Part shown: positions 37,901-46,083 of the stretch, piece after piece
Numbering within the stretch: the stretch's first letter is position 1
Layout of the letters: the number at the start of each line of letters is the position of its first letter
Translations under genes and position numbers: made by a program
The notes under the pieces: model-generated
What the model was told of the DNA's origin: nothing
The model's input: the letters and a program-made list of their open reading frames with translations, nothing else
The model's database searches: none
Source of the DNA: Pseudomonas mucidolens
GTDB lineage: Bacteria; Pseudomonadota; Gammaproteobacteria; Pseudomonadales; Pseudomonadaceae
DNA length: 64,000 bases
Direction: 5' to 3'
Assembly (NCBI RefSeq): GCF_900106045.1
Contig: NZ_LT629802.1
Coordinates: forward strand, 1,550,001-1,614,000

Positions 37901-39457
37901 CTATTCGAGTACCACTTCGAGATCGAGGTGGCATAACCTGCGATAAATCTCTTCTTTACGTTCACGCACAGCATGGTTCTGCGGTAATAACTCGCAGCAG
38001 CTATGCAACAAGTGCAGCACTTCGAGCACAAGATCGGGCTCCCAGGCCTGCAAGCCTGAGTCGTATAGTGTTTGGTCGAGGGCTTCGAGTTGGGTTTTGG
38101 CCAACTCGTATTTCTTGGCTGCGAAGCACAGCCGGGCCATGGCAAATTGCCAGAAAAACCGCACGCGTCCGCCGTGAGCGCTTTGCAGGCCCTGCTTGAG
38201 TATCTGCACGGCAGCCCTGAGGCCGTCTTTGTGCAAGATCGGCAGGACTTCCTCCAGGGCCCGTTCCCAGGCCAAGTAGGTGTCGGTTGCTTCAACCTTG
38301 CGTGGTGCACTGGAAGTTTGCAGGTGCGGCGTGACGCTGGCACTGATCCAGGCGCGAGTGGCCGGATCTGCGAACGGGGCACCGTCGTGGAAACGCAATT
38401 CGATGATGCCGGGCAGGCGTTGAATAAATAGCGCGAAGTGAATTTCCACTTCGCGCATGGCCATCTCGGCGTTCAGGCTTTGGAGGCATTCCCAAACCAT
38501 TCGCTGGCCATCGAACCAGAATGGAGCCTTCGCCAAGCTGGCCTCCAGCTCCACCAGCAGGTCTGCGTATTTAGCTTGATCATAGCTATCCTGATAGGTC
38601 TTCAGTTTGTCTGCCGGCAGACCGCGCAGCGCGGTGATCTGCTCGTTGTTGCGCTCAGGAATCGTGTCGATGGGCAGCCACAACAGCGTGCGATTGAGGC
38701 GCAGCGCACGCAAATCGGTGGCTTTTTGCTTGAGCCACCAGGCGCACAATGGGCGGGCGTTTTCCTGCTGGGCACGCAAAGCCTTGTGGGCCTCTTTCTC
38801 GTTGTCGATCGGCGCACCGGGGGTGAACAGTTGCGTTGCGACCTGCTTGACCTGGGCCACAGCAGCGCCTACCACGCCGGGTTCCGGCTGGTTGTCAGCA
38901 GCACGCTGGACCATGTTTTTCAGGCGACGGGAGATCGGCAGCAACAACGGCGCGTCATCGCCCAGGTGTTTTGTGCACGCAACGTCAAGGCCTTCAAGGT
39001 GTTCCACCATCCGACGAAACAGCGGCAGTTGCTCTTTGATCGCGATATTTTCGTTCAGCACTCGCTCAAGACGCGGCACCAACCAACTGATGGCAGCGGA
39101 CCGAGTGCGGGCTTTGTTCGGGTGGATTTCGGCCCAGTGATTCTCACAGAGGTGGTGCAACAAACCGAGGCCGGCCAGCAGCCCCTGGAAAGATTCGCGC
39201 TGGTACAGGCTCCAAGTCAGCCAAGCCCCGACTCGTAAATCCTTGGATAGGGTGCGCAGCAGGGTTTCGCTGTTTTCGCAGATTTTCAACCAGTCGATCT
39301 GGCCGCTTTCATGCATGGATTGGGCTTTACCCAGCTCGCTTTCTAACGCTTCATACTCGCTCGAAAACCGAACGTCTTCGCCCGCAAAACTCTCCTTGGA
39401 AATAGAGGTTTTCGCGAGTTCGAGATAATGAGCAGAAAGCTTACTGGAATAGGACAT
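37901..39457 (-). CDS. tssA: T6SS assembly protein TssA (ImpA family)
   Basis: The 518-residue protein is the first gene of the leftward operon. The N-terminal ImpA region (about 15-160; EDVRFSSEYEALESELGKAQ then DLRVGAWLTWSLYQ) is conserved among TssA proteins. The C-terminal half (about 380-518) is helical, like the ring-forming domains of the larger TssA types. TssA primes baseplate and sheath assembly. Its promoter must lie in the divergent region shared with hcp. Confidence 0.93.
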   Translation of the reverse strand: MSYSSKLSAHYLELAKTSISKESFAGEDVRFSSEYEALESELGKAQSMHESGQIDWLKICENSETLLRTLSKDLRVGAWLTWSLYQRESFQGLLAGLGLLHHLCENHWAEIHPNKARTRSAAISWLVPRLERVLNENIAIKEQLPLFRRMVEHLEGLDVACTKHLGDDAPLLLPISRRLKNMVQRAADNQPEPGVVGAAVAQVKQVATQLFTPGAPIDNEKEAHKALRAQQENARPLCAWWLKQKATDLRALRLNRTLLWLPIDTIPERNNEQITALRGLPADKLKTYQDSYDQAKYADLLVELEASLAKAPFWFDGQRMVWECLQSLNAEMAMREVEIHFALFIQRLPGIIELRFHDGAPFADPATRAWISASVTPHLQTSSAPRKVEATDTYLAWERALEEVLPILHKDGLRAAVQILKQGLQSAHGGRVRFFWQFAMARLCFAAKKYELAKTQLEALDQTLYDSGLQAWEPDLVLEVLHLLHSCCELLPQNHAVRERKEEIYRRLCHLDLEVVLE

Positions 39458-39837
39458 CCATGACCTTTAATTAAGATTGGCGCGACACGCCCATTAGAGT
39501 TGCAATGACGCGAGACAAAACCGATGAGGTTTAATTATTTGTACGTACGCGACGCAATCATCAGAAACTCACAGTCCAAAAAATTTTAAAATCTGCGCCG
39601 CCGCATTAATGCTTTAGCGTTTGCTTGTCGAACCTAATCGACTGAAATATCGCTAGATTACCGAGCGTCTCCCTTTTTTTGGCGACTTGAGAAGGATCCA
39701 GAAATAAATATTTCAGGTGCACAGTGCACTCTTCGCAATAGATAAAGATGTAAGACTATTCTGAAAACGAATCGGGAGAATTCCTGAGTGGCTGATATTT
39801 ATGAATGCTGAAATCGAGTGGGGCTAAATTGCCATCA

Positions 39838-39855
39838 TGCGCCAAAAGTTGCACA
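39838..39855. promoter_or_regulatory. Predicted activator site 1 (18-bp dyad)
   Basis: TGCGCCA-AAAG-TTGCACA. It has the same length and half-sites as sites 2 and 3, with one more mismatch. Its centre is 83 bp (close to eight helical turns) from that of site 2. Confidence 0.55.
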
Positions 39856-39920
39856 CTAAAATGTGGATAACCCTGTGAATAAATCTCTACAGGGCACGCA
39901 CTTAAATACTCACAGACAAG

Positions 39921-39938
39921 TGCGCAAGAAGTTGCACA
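39921..39938. promoter_or_regulatory. Predicted activator site 2 (18-bp dyad)
   Basis: TGCGCAA-GAAG-TTGCACA, differing from a perfect dyad at one position. Its centre is 22 bp from that of site 3, about two helical turns, so a regulator could bind both on one DNA face. Sites 2 and 3 together also form a larger inverted repeat (39918-39938 with 39943-39963). Confidence 0.6.
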
Positions 39939-39942
39939 GTAT

Positions 39943-39960
39943 TGCGCAACTTCTTGCGCA
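39943..39960. promoter_or_regulatory. Predicted activator site 3 (perfect 18-bp dyad)
   Basis: TGCGCAA-CTTC-TTGCGCA, with perfect 7-bp half-sites. It lies about 90 bp upstream of the sigma54-like element at 40047, the normal place for an enhancer-binding protein such as Sfa. Confidence 0.65.
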
Positions 39961-40046
39961 CTTTTATTGATAAATCCTATGTTAGGCGCTAGCTAAATCT
40001 ACGGATTTAAATCTATGCCGTTGATAAATAAGGAATTTAATTTTAT

Positions 40047-40062
40047 TGGCATAAACCTTGAT
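40047..40062 (+). promoter_or_regulatory. Candidate sigma54 promoter of hcp
   Basis: TGGCATAAACCTTGAT matches the consensus TGGCACG-N4-TTGC at the invariant GG and at TTG, but has A in place of the -12 C. An alternative with correct GG-N10-GC spacing is CGGCACCTGCAGCGCA at 40071-40086. Either would give a short leader to the hcp ATG at 40128. Confidence 0.45.
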
Positions 40063-40127
40063 GGAGTTTACGGCACCTGCAGCGCAAACATGCCTGCGGG
40101 TTCCTCTATTTTCAGCAAGGAACATCC

Positions 40128-40646
40128 ATGGCTACGCCAGCGTATATGTCCATCACAGGTACCAAACAGGGCCTGATCACTGCCGGTGCGTTCACCGCTG
40201 ACTCGGTCGGCAACACTTATCAGGAAGGTCATGAAGACCAGGTCATGGTTCAGGGCTTTAGCCACGAAGTGATCATTCCTCGCGATCCGCAATCGGGTCA
40301 ACCGACCGGTCAACGCGTTCATAAGCCTGTCAAAATCACCAAGGTGTTCGACAAGTCCTCGCCGCTGCTGCTGGCTGCACTGACGTCCGGCGAGCGCCTG
40401 ACTGAGATTACCATCCAGTGGTATCGCACCTCGGCAGCGGGTACTCAAGAGCACTACTTCACCACCAAACTCGAAGACGCGATCATCGTCGACATCAAGG
40501 ATTACATGCATAACTGCCAGGATCCGTCGAATTCGCACTTCACGCATCTGGAAGACGTTGAATTCACCTACCGCAAAATCACCTGGACCCACGAAGTGTC
40601 TGGCACCTCCGGTTCTGATGACTGGCGCACCCCAGTCGCAGGCTGA
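40128..40646 (+). CDS. hcp: T6SS tube protein Hcp (TssD)
   Basis: The 172-residue protein forms the hexameric rings of the inner tube and can carry small effectors. It starts MATPAYMSITGTKQGLITAG, the usual Hcp2-type N-terminus, and includes HKPVKITKVFDKSSPLLLAA and FTYRKITWTHE. AAGGAAC is the ribosome-binding site. It is the first gene of the rightward unit and is followed by a strong hairpin before vgrG, which fits its need to be made in large excess. Confidence 0.97.
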   Translation: MATPAYMSITGTKQGLITAGAFTADSVGNTYQEGHEDQVMVQGFSHEVIIPRDPQSGQPTGQRVHKPVKITKVFDKSSPLLLAALTSGERLTEITIQWYRTSAAGTQEHYFTTKLEDAIIVDIKDYMHNCQDPSNSHFTHLEDVEFTYRKITWTHEVSGTSGSDDWRTPVAG

Positions 40647-40663
40647 CACGGGCTGGCGGTTTC

Positions 40664-40702
40664 ACGGCATCGACCTGTTTGACGGTTGATGCCGTTTTGT
40701 GT
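40664..40702 (+). terminator. Intrinsic terminator/attenuator between hcp and vgrG
   Basis: A 12-bp stem (ACGGCATCGACC with GGTTGATGCCGT, one G-U pair) with an 8-base loop is followed by TTTTGTGTGTT. It starts 17 bases after the hcp stop codon and would let only part of the transcripts continue into vgrG. Confidence 0.75.
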
Positions 40703-40733
40703 GTTGTCTTCTCTCTCAGCCAAGGATAAGCGT

Positions 40734-42827
40734 ATGTTCGCGTCGGCCAATGCTGCGCATTTTGCGTTATTGATCCCTTCTGTTCGCAACGACTTCAAGG
40801 TCCTCGCTTTCGAGGGTACGGAAGCGATCAGCAGCTTGTATGCGATCCAGATTGAGCTCGTCAGCGAGTCGCCGGATTTCGACCTTGAGCGCCTGCTCGG
40901 GCAGCCGGCTTTTCTGCAGTTTGGCCTGACTGGGGAAGGCATGCATGGGCATATCGAGGACGTGCTGGTGGGCGAGGCGGGCAAGCGCCTGACCCGCTAT
41001 CAGTTGACCTTGGTGCCGGCCTTGCACTATCTGCAATTCAGCCACAACCAACGGATTTTCCAACACCTGACGGTGCCGCAGATCGTGGCCAAAGTGCTCC
41101 AGGGTCACGGGATTCAGGCCGATGCGTTTACCTTTAATGTCAGCACCAGCCCAGAGCGCGAATACTGCACGCAATATGGAGAAAACGACTTCGAGTTCAT
41201 CCAGCGGTTGTGCAGTGAGGACGGGATTTCGTGGCACCACCAGCACAGCCAGGATGGCCATCAGTTGGTATTCACTGATGATCAGACTTACTTCCCTAAA
41301 CTGGGTGCAACACCTTATCAGCAAGGCTCTGGCCTGGCCGCGGATCACCCGGTCGTCAGCCAGTTCTCCATGCGTTTCAATACCCGAACCAGCACCACCA
41401 CGCGGCGGGGCTATGACTTAAAACGCCCAAGCCAGTTGCTGGAAAGCCAATTCACTGCCGAGTTCAGTCCTGCACTTGAAGATTACCGCTACCCGGTGCT
41501 GCATGAAAATGAAAAGCTCGGCAAACAGATTGCCCGGCAGGCGCTGGAGCGGCACCGTGCCGATTATCAGTTGGCCGAGGGTAAAAGCGACCAGCCAACC
41601 CTGCGCAGTGGCCACTTCTTTGACCTGACCGAACATCCGCGTCAGCAGTGCAACGATTTGTGGTTGTTACTCAGCGTGACGCACTCCGGTAAGCAGCCCC
41701 AGGCTCTTGAGGAATCAGTTACTAGCGAGGTTAAATCTGAAGACGGTTTTACCCAAGGTTACCGTAATACCTTCAGCGCGATTCCCTGGGACGTGTTCTA
41801 CCGTCCGGCGCTGGTCACGCGTAAATCGGTATTGGTCAGTCAGACCGCTCGAGTCACCGGTCCAGCAGGGGAGGAAATCTTTTGCGATGAGTACGGGCGG
41901 GTTAAGGTCGAATTCCATTGGGACCGCGCCGAACTGGGCAGTGACAAGAGCAGTTGCTGGCTGCGGGTGTCATCCAGCTGGGCGGGGGAAAGTTTTGGTG
42001 CGGTAACCATTCCGCGCATCGGCATGGAAGTGGTGGTGACCTACCTGGAAGGTAATCCCGACAATCCGTTGATTACGGGCTGTGTGCCGAACAAGGTCAT
42101 GCCTGTACCGTACCCCTTGCCGGCGAACAAAACCAAAACCGTCCTGCGTAGCCAAAGCTCGCCCGCCAGTGGTGGCTACAACGAGCTATCGATTGAAGAT
42201 CGTAGCGGCCAGGAACTGATCTACCTGCGCGCTCAGCGTGACATTGAACAGGTAATCCTCAACGACAGTGACACCAAGATCGGTAACGATCGCCGCGAGC
42301 AAATTACTCACGACAGTCACACCCTGATCAATAACGACCGCTTTGAGCAGGTGGACAACAACAGTTCCAGCTTGATCAAGGGTGACGAACTGCACACCAC
42401 CCAAGGTCTGCGTAACACGGTGATCGGTGGTAACGAACTGATCAGCATCACCGGTAACAGCAGCACTACGGCAGACGGTACGCTGGTGATTCAGGCAGGT
42501 ACACAAGCCCATGTCACCGCTGCCAACGTGGTGATCAATGCCGGAATGAGCTTGACGTTCCAGGCAGGTGGCCAACACATTCTCATCAGCGCAGGCGGAA
42601 TTTTCAGCAGCGTGCCCATCGTTCAGGGAGGTGTACCTGCATCGGGCGCAGCGGCTACGTCAGCGCTGTCGGTGATTCCTGTGGCCGCGTTGACAATGAT
42701 CGTCAACACCCTCCCCATGGAAGCGCTGCTCAAACAAAACACTATTTTCCGTGAGGCCACCTCCGGAATTTGTCCGGTGTGTGATGCTGCCCAAGAACGG
42801 TTGGAAGCCGAGGGGGCTCAAGCATGA
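40734..42827 (+). CDS. vgrG: T6SS spike protein VgrG (TssI)
   Basis: The protein has 697 residues from ATG 40734 (MFASANAAHFALLI), with AAGGA about eight bases upstream; a frame extension to 40686 is rejected. The trimeric spike combines gp27- and gp5-like parts: the N-terminal hub (1-370; EFIQRLCSEDGISWHHQHS is a hallmark), an OB-fold (DEYGRVKVEFHWDR, CWLRVSSSWAG, IGMEVVVTYLEGNPDNP), and a beta-helix of repeats to about 640. The last 60 residues (ALSVIPVAALTMIV, then GICPVCDAAQERLEAEG) are a non-repetitive tail likely to recruit the DUF4123 chaperone or the effector. Confidence 0.96.
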   Translation: MFASANAAHFALLIPSVRNDFKVLAFEGTEAISSLYAIQIELVSESPDFDLERLLGQPAFLQFGLTGEGMHGHIEDVLVGEAGKRLTRYQLTLVPALHYLQFSHNQRIFQHLTVPQIVAKVLQGHGIQADAFTFNVSTSPEREYCTQYGENDFEFIQRLCSEDGISWHHQHSQDGHQLVFTDDQTYFPKLGATPYQQGSGLAADHPVVSQFSMRFNTRTSTTTRRGYDLKRPSQLLESQFTAEFSPALEDYRYPVLHENEKLGKQIARQALERHRADYQLAEGKSDQPTLRSGHFFDLTEHPRQQCNDLWLLLSVTHSGKQPQALEESVTSEVKSEDGFTQGYRNTFSAIPWDVFYRPALVTRKSVLVSQTARVTGPAGEEIFCDEYGRVKVEFHWDRAELGSDKSSCWLRVSSSWAGESFGAVTIPRIGMEVVVTYLEGNPDNPLITGCVPNKVMPVPYPLPANKTKTVLRSQSSPASGGYNELSIEDRSGQELIYLRAQRDIEQVILNDSDTKIGNDRREQITHDSHTLINNDRFEQVDNNSSSLIKGDELHTTQGLRNTVIGGNELISITGNSSTTADGTLVIQAGTQAHVTAANVVINAGMSLTFQAGGQHILISAGGIFSSVPIVQGGVPASGAAATSALSVIPVAALTMIVNTLPMEALLKQNTIFREATSGICPVCDAAQERLEAEGAQA

Positions 42828-43390
42828 CGTCCATACCCCCAAAAAATGGACTGCTCCTGCTTGACGGCGCTCAGTATGACGACGCTTTTGATTGGTTGAG
42901 CGAACACTACGGTCCCGACAATCCCCTGGCACTCCTCAAGGGAACACCGTATGAGCCCATTGCCGGGGCCGGGCCATTCTTACTCAATGCCTCATTCGGC
43001 AGTGCCGCCTATAACGAGTGGTGGGGCGGCGGCGACTTGCAGCGAGGTGTATGGCTGGGCTCTCTTAAAAGCGCCAATCAATTGCTTCCCATCCTGCAAC
43101 GACGCTTACGCATTTTCGATGAGCAGCGCCGCGAATTTTGGTTGCGCCTGGCTGACGGTCCCGTGCTGAATCGCGCACGGTTGGCCGGTGCCCAATGGCC
43201 TGCTGGTTTTTGGTGTGGCGTGGATAGCGTCTGGTTGCGACATGGCGGCGCCTCCGTGTGTGCGTGGACGAACGAAACGCCTGAGCTTGACTCTGCTATG
43301 GCGGATAACGGTTTAGCGGCACAAATCATCTTGCCCAATGCGCTCTTGCACGCGCTCAGCTTACCCGCCAACACGGAACAACATTCATGA
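42824..43390 (+). CDS. DUF4123 effector chaperone (Tap/TEC type)
   Basis: The 188-residue protein belongs to the DUF4123 family, adaptors that load a specific effector on VgrG. LLLDGAQYDDAFDWLSEHYG near the start and LADGPVLNRARLAG are typical. It overlaps the vgrG stop codon by four bases (ATGA), and its own stop codon overlaps the effector start the same way, so vgrG, chaperone and effector are made as a coupled set. DUF4123 proteins are generally not secreted. Confidence 0.9.
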   Translation: MTSIPPKNGLLLLDGAQYDDAFDWLSEHYGPDNPLALLKGTPYEPIAGAGPFLLNASFGSAAYNEWWGGGDLQRGVWLGSLKSANQLLPILQRRLRIFDEQRREFWLRLADGPVLNRARLAGAQWPAGFWCGVDSVWLRHGGASVCAWTNETPELDSAMADNGLAAQIILPNALLHALSLPANTEQHS

Positions 43391-46083
43391 GCCCACACAA
43401 CAATCAGGCACCTTACGGGACATGCCCGCTTTTAGCCGCTGTGTTGCCTCTGCGCTATGCTTTGGGTCCCACAGCAGCTGTCGATATCGGTGCCTATGGT
43501 CTGCCCCCTCTGAACGGGCAGTTTCCAGATCTTGGGCCGCGCCATCCTGACGTGACCGAGCAAGACCTTAATTACACCTCGCGCTTGCTGCGTGATGGTT
43601 GGCTCTACGTCTGGGAAAGCGCTCCACCCAAGTTGGTGGAATATCAGGTCGAATCAGCTCTACTCACCCAAACCTCACGGGCAGGACGGGTTATTGATAC
43701 TCGAACCCAACCACACCTGCTGCTCAGAGCTGGCGATTCCGCCGGTTTGGTGTGGTCGCCAGTGCGATGGAGTGAGCCGCAGTATCAGGCCGCAAAAAAA
43801 GACCCCGCCGTGCGTCAGCGCATCATGCGCAGTTTTGTGCCGGGTGCTGCACCGTTCAGTGGTCAAGTGGACGCTATCAACAAGCAGATTGGCGAATACA
43901 GCGATGCAACGCGCTACGGCTGGAGCAGTGAGCCGGAAACGGAGCACGCGCCCAACTGGCTGAAAGTGCTCAAGCAGATGGCGCGTTGCGAACAGCACAC
44001 TTATGCGGTCATTGATGATGCCTGGGGCGTGCTGCTCGATCTCGCCGCGCTGATGCGCGCCCGGAGCGCGGGGTTTGACAGTTATCAGGAACATCACGCC
44101 GAAGAGTGGGCCATTGCGGGTGTTTTAAAGTCCTTGAGCGAAAATGACGCGCAACTAAAAACGCAGTTACCCTCAATCACTCGCTATGACGAGTTGAGCC
44201 GCGCCTGGAAAGACCAGAATACGCAGGAAGACCGCTATAGCACCGACATGCGCCGGCTGGCGCAGCTCTGGGTCGATTGGTTCAACACCTTGCAAGTGAC
44301 TGGCCCGTCCAGCATGGACACCGCGTGTGGCCACTTCGACATCTCTCAGCCAGCCAGTCGTGAGGCCTTGGAATTGCATTTCGCTGCCGCCTGCCTAGGC
44401 CCGGCGAACACCAGTGCAGGAGCCAAGGCCATAACGTTAAACCTTGGAGGTGATGCGCAAGGCAAACCCTGGTTGCTCTGGGCATTACTTGGGTTACCCA
44501 AAAGGCTTGGCATTGGAGAAATAAAATACCTGATCGACCTGAGCGATGCGGCCCACGACAATGGAGCATCGCTAAAAGAGGGTGTCACTCAATTGGCTAA
44601 AGCCTTTGGCTATGCAGAGGCGATGAACAAGGCGGCTGAAAAACTGAGTCAACTGGCTCCAGCATCCAGTATGGAAGCTTTATTTCTGTCCGTCGCGCCT
44701 GCTGCTGGGCTGCACTTGCACCAAGCGGAAAATGCTGCCAGCACTGCAGGGCGCATCTACATGGCCGCCGCGTTAGCCCGCAGTGGGCAGCGTATTCAAA
44801 CCTTGGGTATCACACCGCGCCAACTGGGCGAGTGGTACAGCGACTTGATAGGTACCCGCAACACACTGCCTGCCAGACTCAACGTTACACCTCTTGCCGG
44901 TGCTGTGAGCGAAAGCATCCCGTTTATGCATCTGGTACCCGCGAGCACCAAGCTGCCGCCCTTGCCGGTCAACCTCCTAGCGAGCGCTGATCTGAGCAGC
45001 GTGTTTGACTTGAAGAACGCGCTGAGTAAGGCGCCGATCAAGTCGGTTGTGACACTGATGGCGGGGGTGAATTTTGTTTGGTCTGGGAAGGTATTCGTTG
45101 ATGATGAAACGGCCAAAAGTGCCTTTGGGGCAGTAGGGGCATTATTTGGAGTAGGCGCAGCAGGCGCAGCGGTTGTTCAGCGAGTGGGCGAGGTTAACTG
45201 GGCTTCGGCTGTCCGCCAAAGCGGAAGCACGTCGATTTCATCACGGCTACTTTTGGCCAGGGCTTTGTGGCACACCGCCATTACTGCTTTGGCGCAAAGC
45301 GCCTTTCTGGCATTCGACGTCGTGCTTTATGGGGTAGACGCCTTTGAGGCCTACAAAGCGGGCGACTTTGACACCATGACCGCGAACTTGGCAGTGGTCA
45401 GTGCTTCGCTCGCCAGTATCAAGATCCAGGTCCAGGCGTTCCGAGCGCTACGAGTCGCTCGGGCTGCTGTGATAGCCGGGGATGCGGCGACTATTGCCAG
45501 GGGGCTCAACGTAGTGCCGCACCTGGGAGCCAAGCTACTGGGTCTCGCGGTGGTGATTGTGGGCGGGGTCATTGCCCGTCTTTATACAGCAGACTCGCCG
45601 CTGGAAAAATGGGTGAAAAACAGCCACTTTGGCATCCGTCCGGACGACACCTGGTCAAACAGTTACATCCTTTCCATGGATAATCTGTATCCACTTCTTT
45701 TCCCCATCAGCGTTGAGGCCTATCGGTTAGCAGAGCTCAACCCTTACCAAGGACAAGTTGTCTCCACTTACCTGTTGCTAAAGCTGCCCGGCGAAAACGT
45801 GGAGCTGACCGACGGTATGATTCATTTCACCGGCCAGGAAGTTTGGGGCGACACACTCGGATATCACTCCGATAAAATCCAAAAGGTCGAGTGGACAGGT
45901 AAAGACTTTGCTCGGCATAGCGGTACCCGCGTTCCTGTGCCAGCCGGCATCACCCCTTATCGTCGTGTGTACCATGAGGACGGTGTTAGAGACTTGCGGC
46001 GCATCGAGGGCGATTTGATCTATTCCCCTCGTGAAGGACTGACGCTGCCTTCAGTGAAGATCATGGAGCGAGCTTGGATATGA
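43387..46083 (+). CDS. VasX-like T6SS membrane-targeting effector
   Basis: The protein has 898 residues. The N-terminus (CPLLAAVLPLRYALGP at 13-28, then RLLRDGWLYVWE) resembles the VasX/BTH_I2691-type effector N-terminal region, which follows DUF4123 chaperones. The central part to about residue 540 is soluble and helical. Hydrophobic segments at about 550-565, 579-598, 630-650, 663-682 and 715-733 suggest insertion into target inner membranes, as in colicin-like pore formers. The last 165 residues are polar and end MERAWI. No catalytic motif is seen, so pore formation is inferred. The stop overlaps the first immunity gene as ATGA. Confidence 0.8.
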   Translation: MSPHNNQAPYGTCPLLAAVLPLRYALGPTAAVDIGAYGLPPLNGQFPDLGPRHPDVTEQDLNYTSRLLRDGWLYVWESAPPKLVEYQVESALLTQTSRAGRVIDTRTQPHLLLRAGDSAGLVWSPVRWSEPQYQAAKKDPAVRQRIMRSFVPGAAPFSGQVDAINKQIGEYSDATRYGWSSEPETEHAPNWLKVLKQMARCEQHTYAVIDDAWGVLLDLAALMRARSAGFDSYQEHHAEEWAIAGVLKSLSENDAQLKTQLPSITRYDELSRAWKDQNTQEDRYSTDMRRLAQLWVDWFNTLQVTGPSSMDTACGHFDISQPASREALELHFAAACLGPANTSAGAKAITLNLGGDAQGKPWLLWALLGLPKRLGIGEIKYLIDLSDAAHDNGASLKEGVTQLAKAFGYAEAMNKAAEKLSQLAPASSMEALFLSVAPAAGLHLHQAENAASTAGRIYMAAALARSGQRIQTLGITPRQLGEWYSDLIGTRNTLPARLNVTPLAGAVSESIPFMHLVPASTKLPPLPVNLLASADLSSVFDLKNALSKAPIKSVVTLMAGVNFVWSGKVFVDDETAKSAFGAVGALFGVGAAGAAVVQRVGEVNWASAVRQSGSTSISSRLLLARALWHTAITALAQSAFLAFDVVLYGVDAFEAYKAGDFDTMTANLAVVSASLASIKIQVQAFRALRVARAAVIAGDAATIARGLNVVPHLGAKLLGLAVVIVGGVIARLYTADSPLEKWVKNSHFGIRPDDTWSNSYILSMDNLYPLLFPISVEAYRLAELNPYQGQVVSTYLLLKLPGENVELTDGMIHFTGQEVWGDTLGYHSDKIQKVEWTGKDFARHSGTRVPVPAGITPYRRVYHEDGVRDLRRIEGDLIYSPREGLTLPSVKIMERAWI

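Larger units (their letters stand above)
39458..40127. promoter_or_regulatory. Divergent control region between tssA and hcp
   Basis: The 670 bases contain no gene. They are AT-rich around 39530-39800 and hold three 18-bp dyads (listed separately) and sigma54-like elements ahead of hcp. AAGGAAC lies 6-12 bases before the hcp ATG. I could not find a convincing -24/-12 or -35/-10 set for tssA on the minus strand. Confidence 0.6.

Noticed and set aside
39918-39963. Large palindrome read as a transcription terminator
   Set aside because: It has no adjoining gene end and no useful T-run, and it resolves into two copies of an 18-bp dyad also present at 39838, which fits protein-binding sites better.
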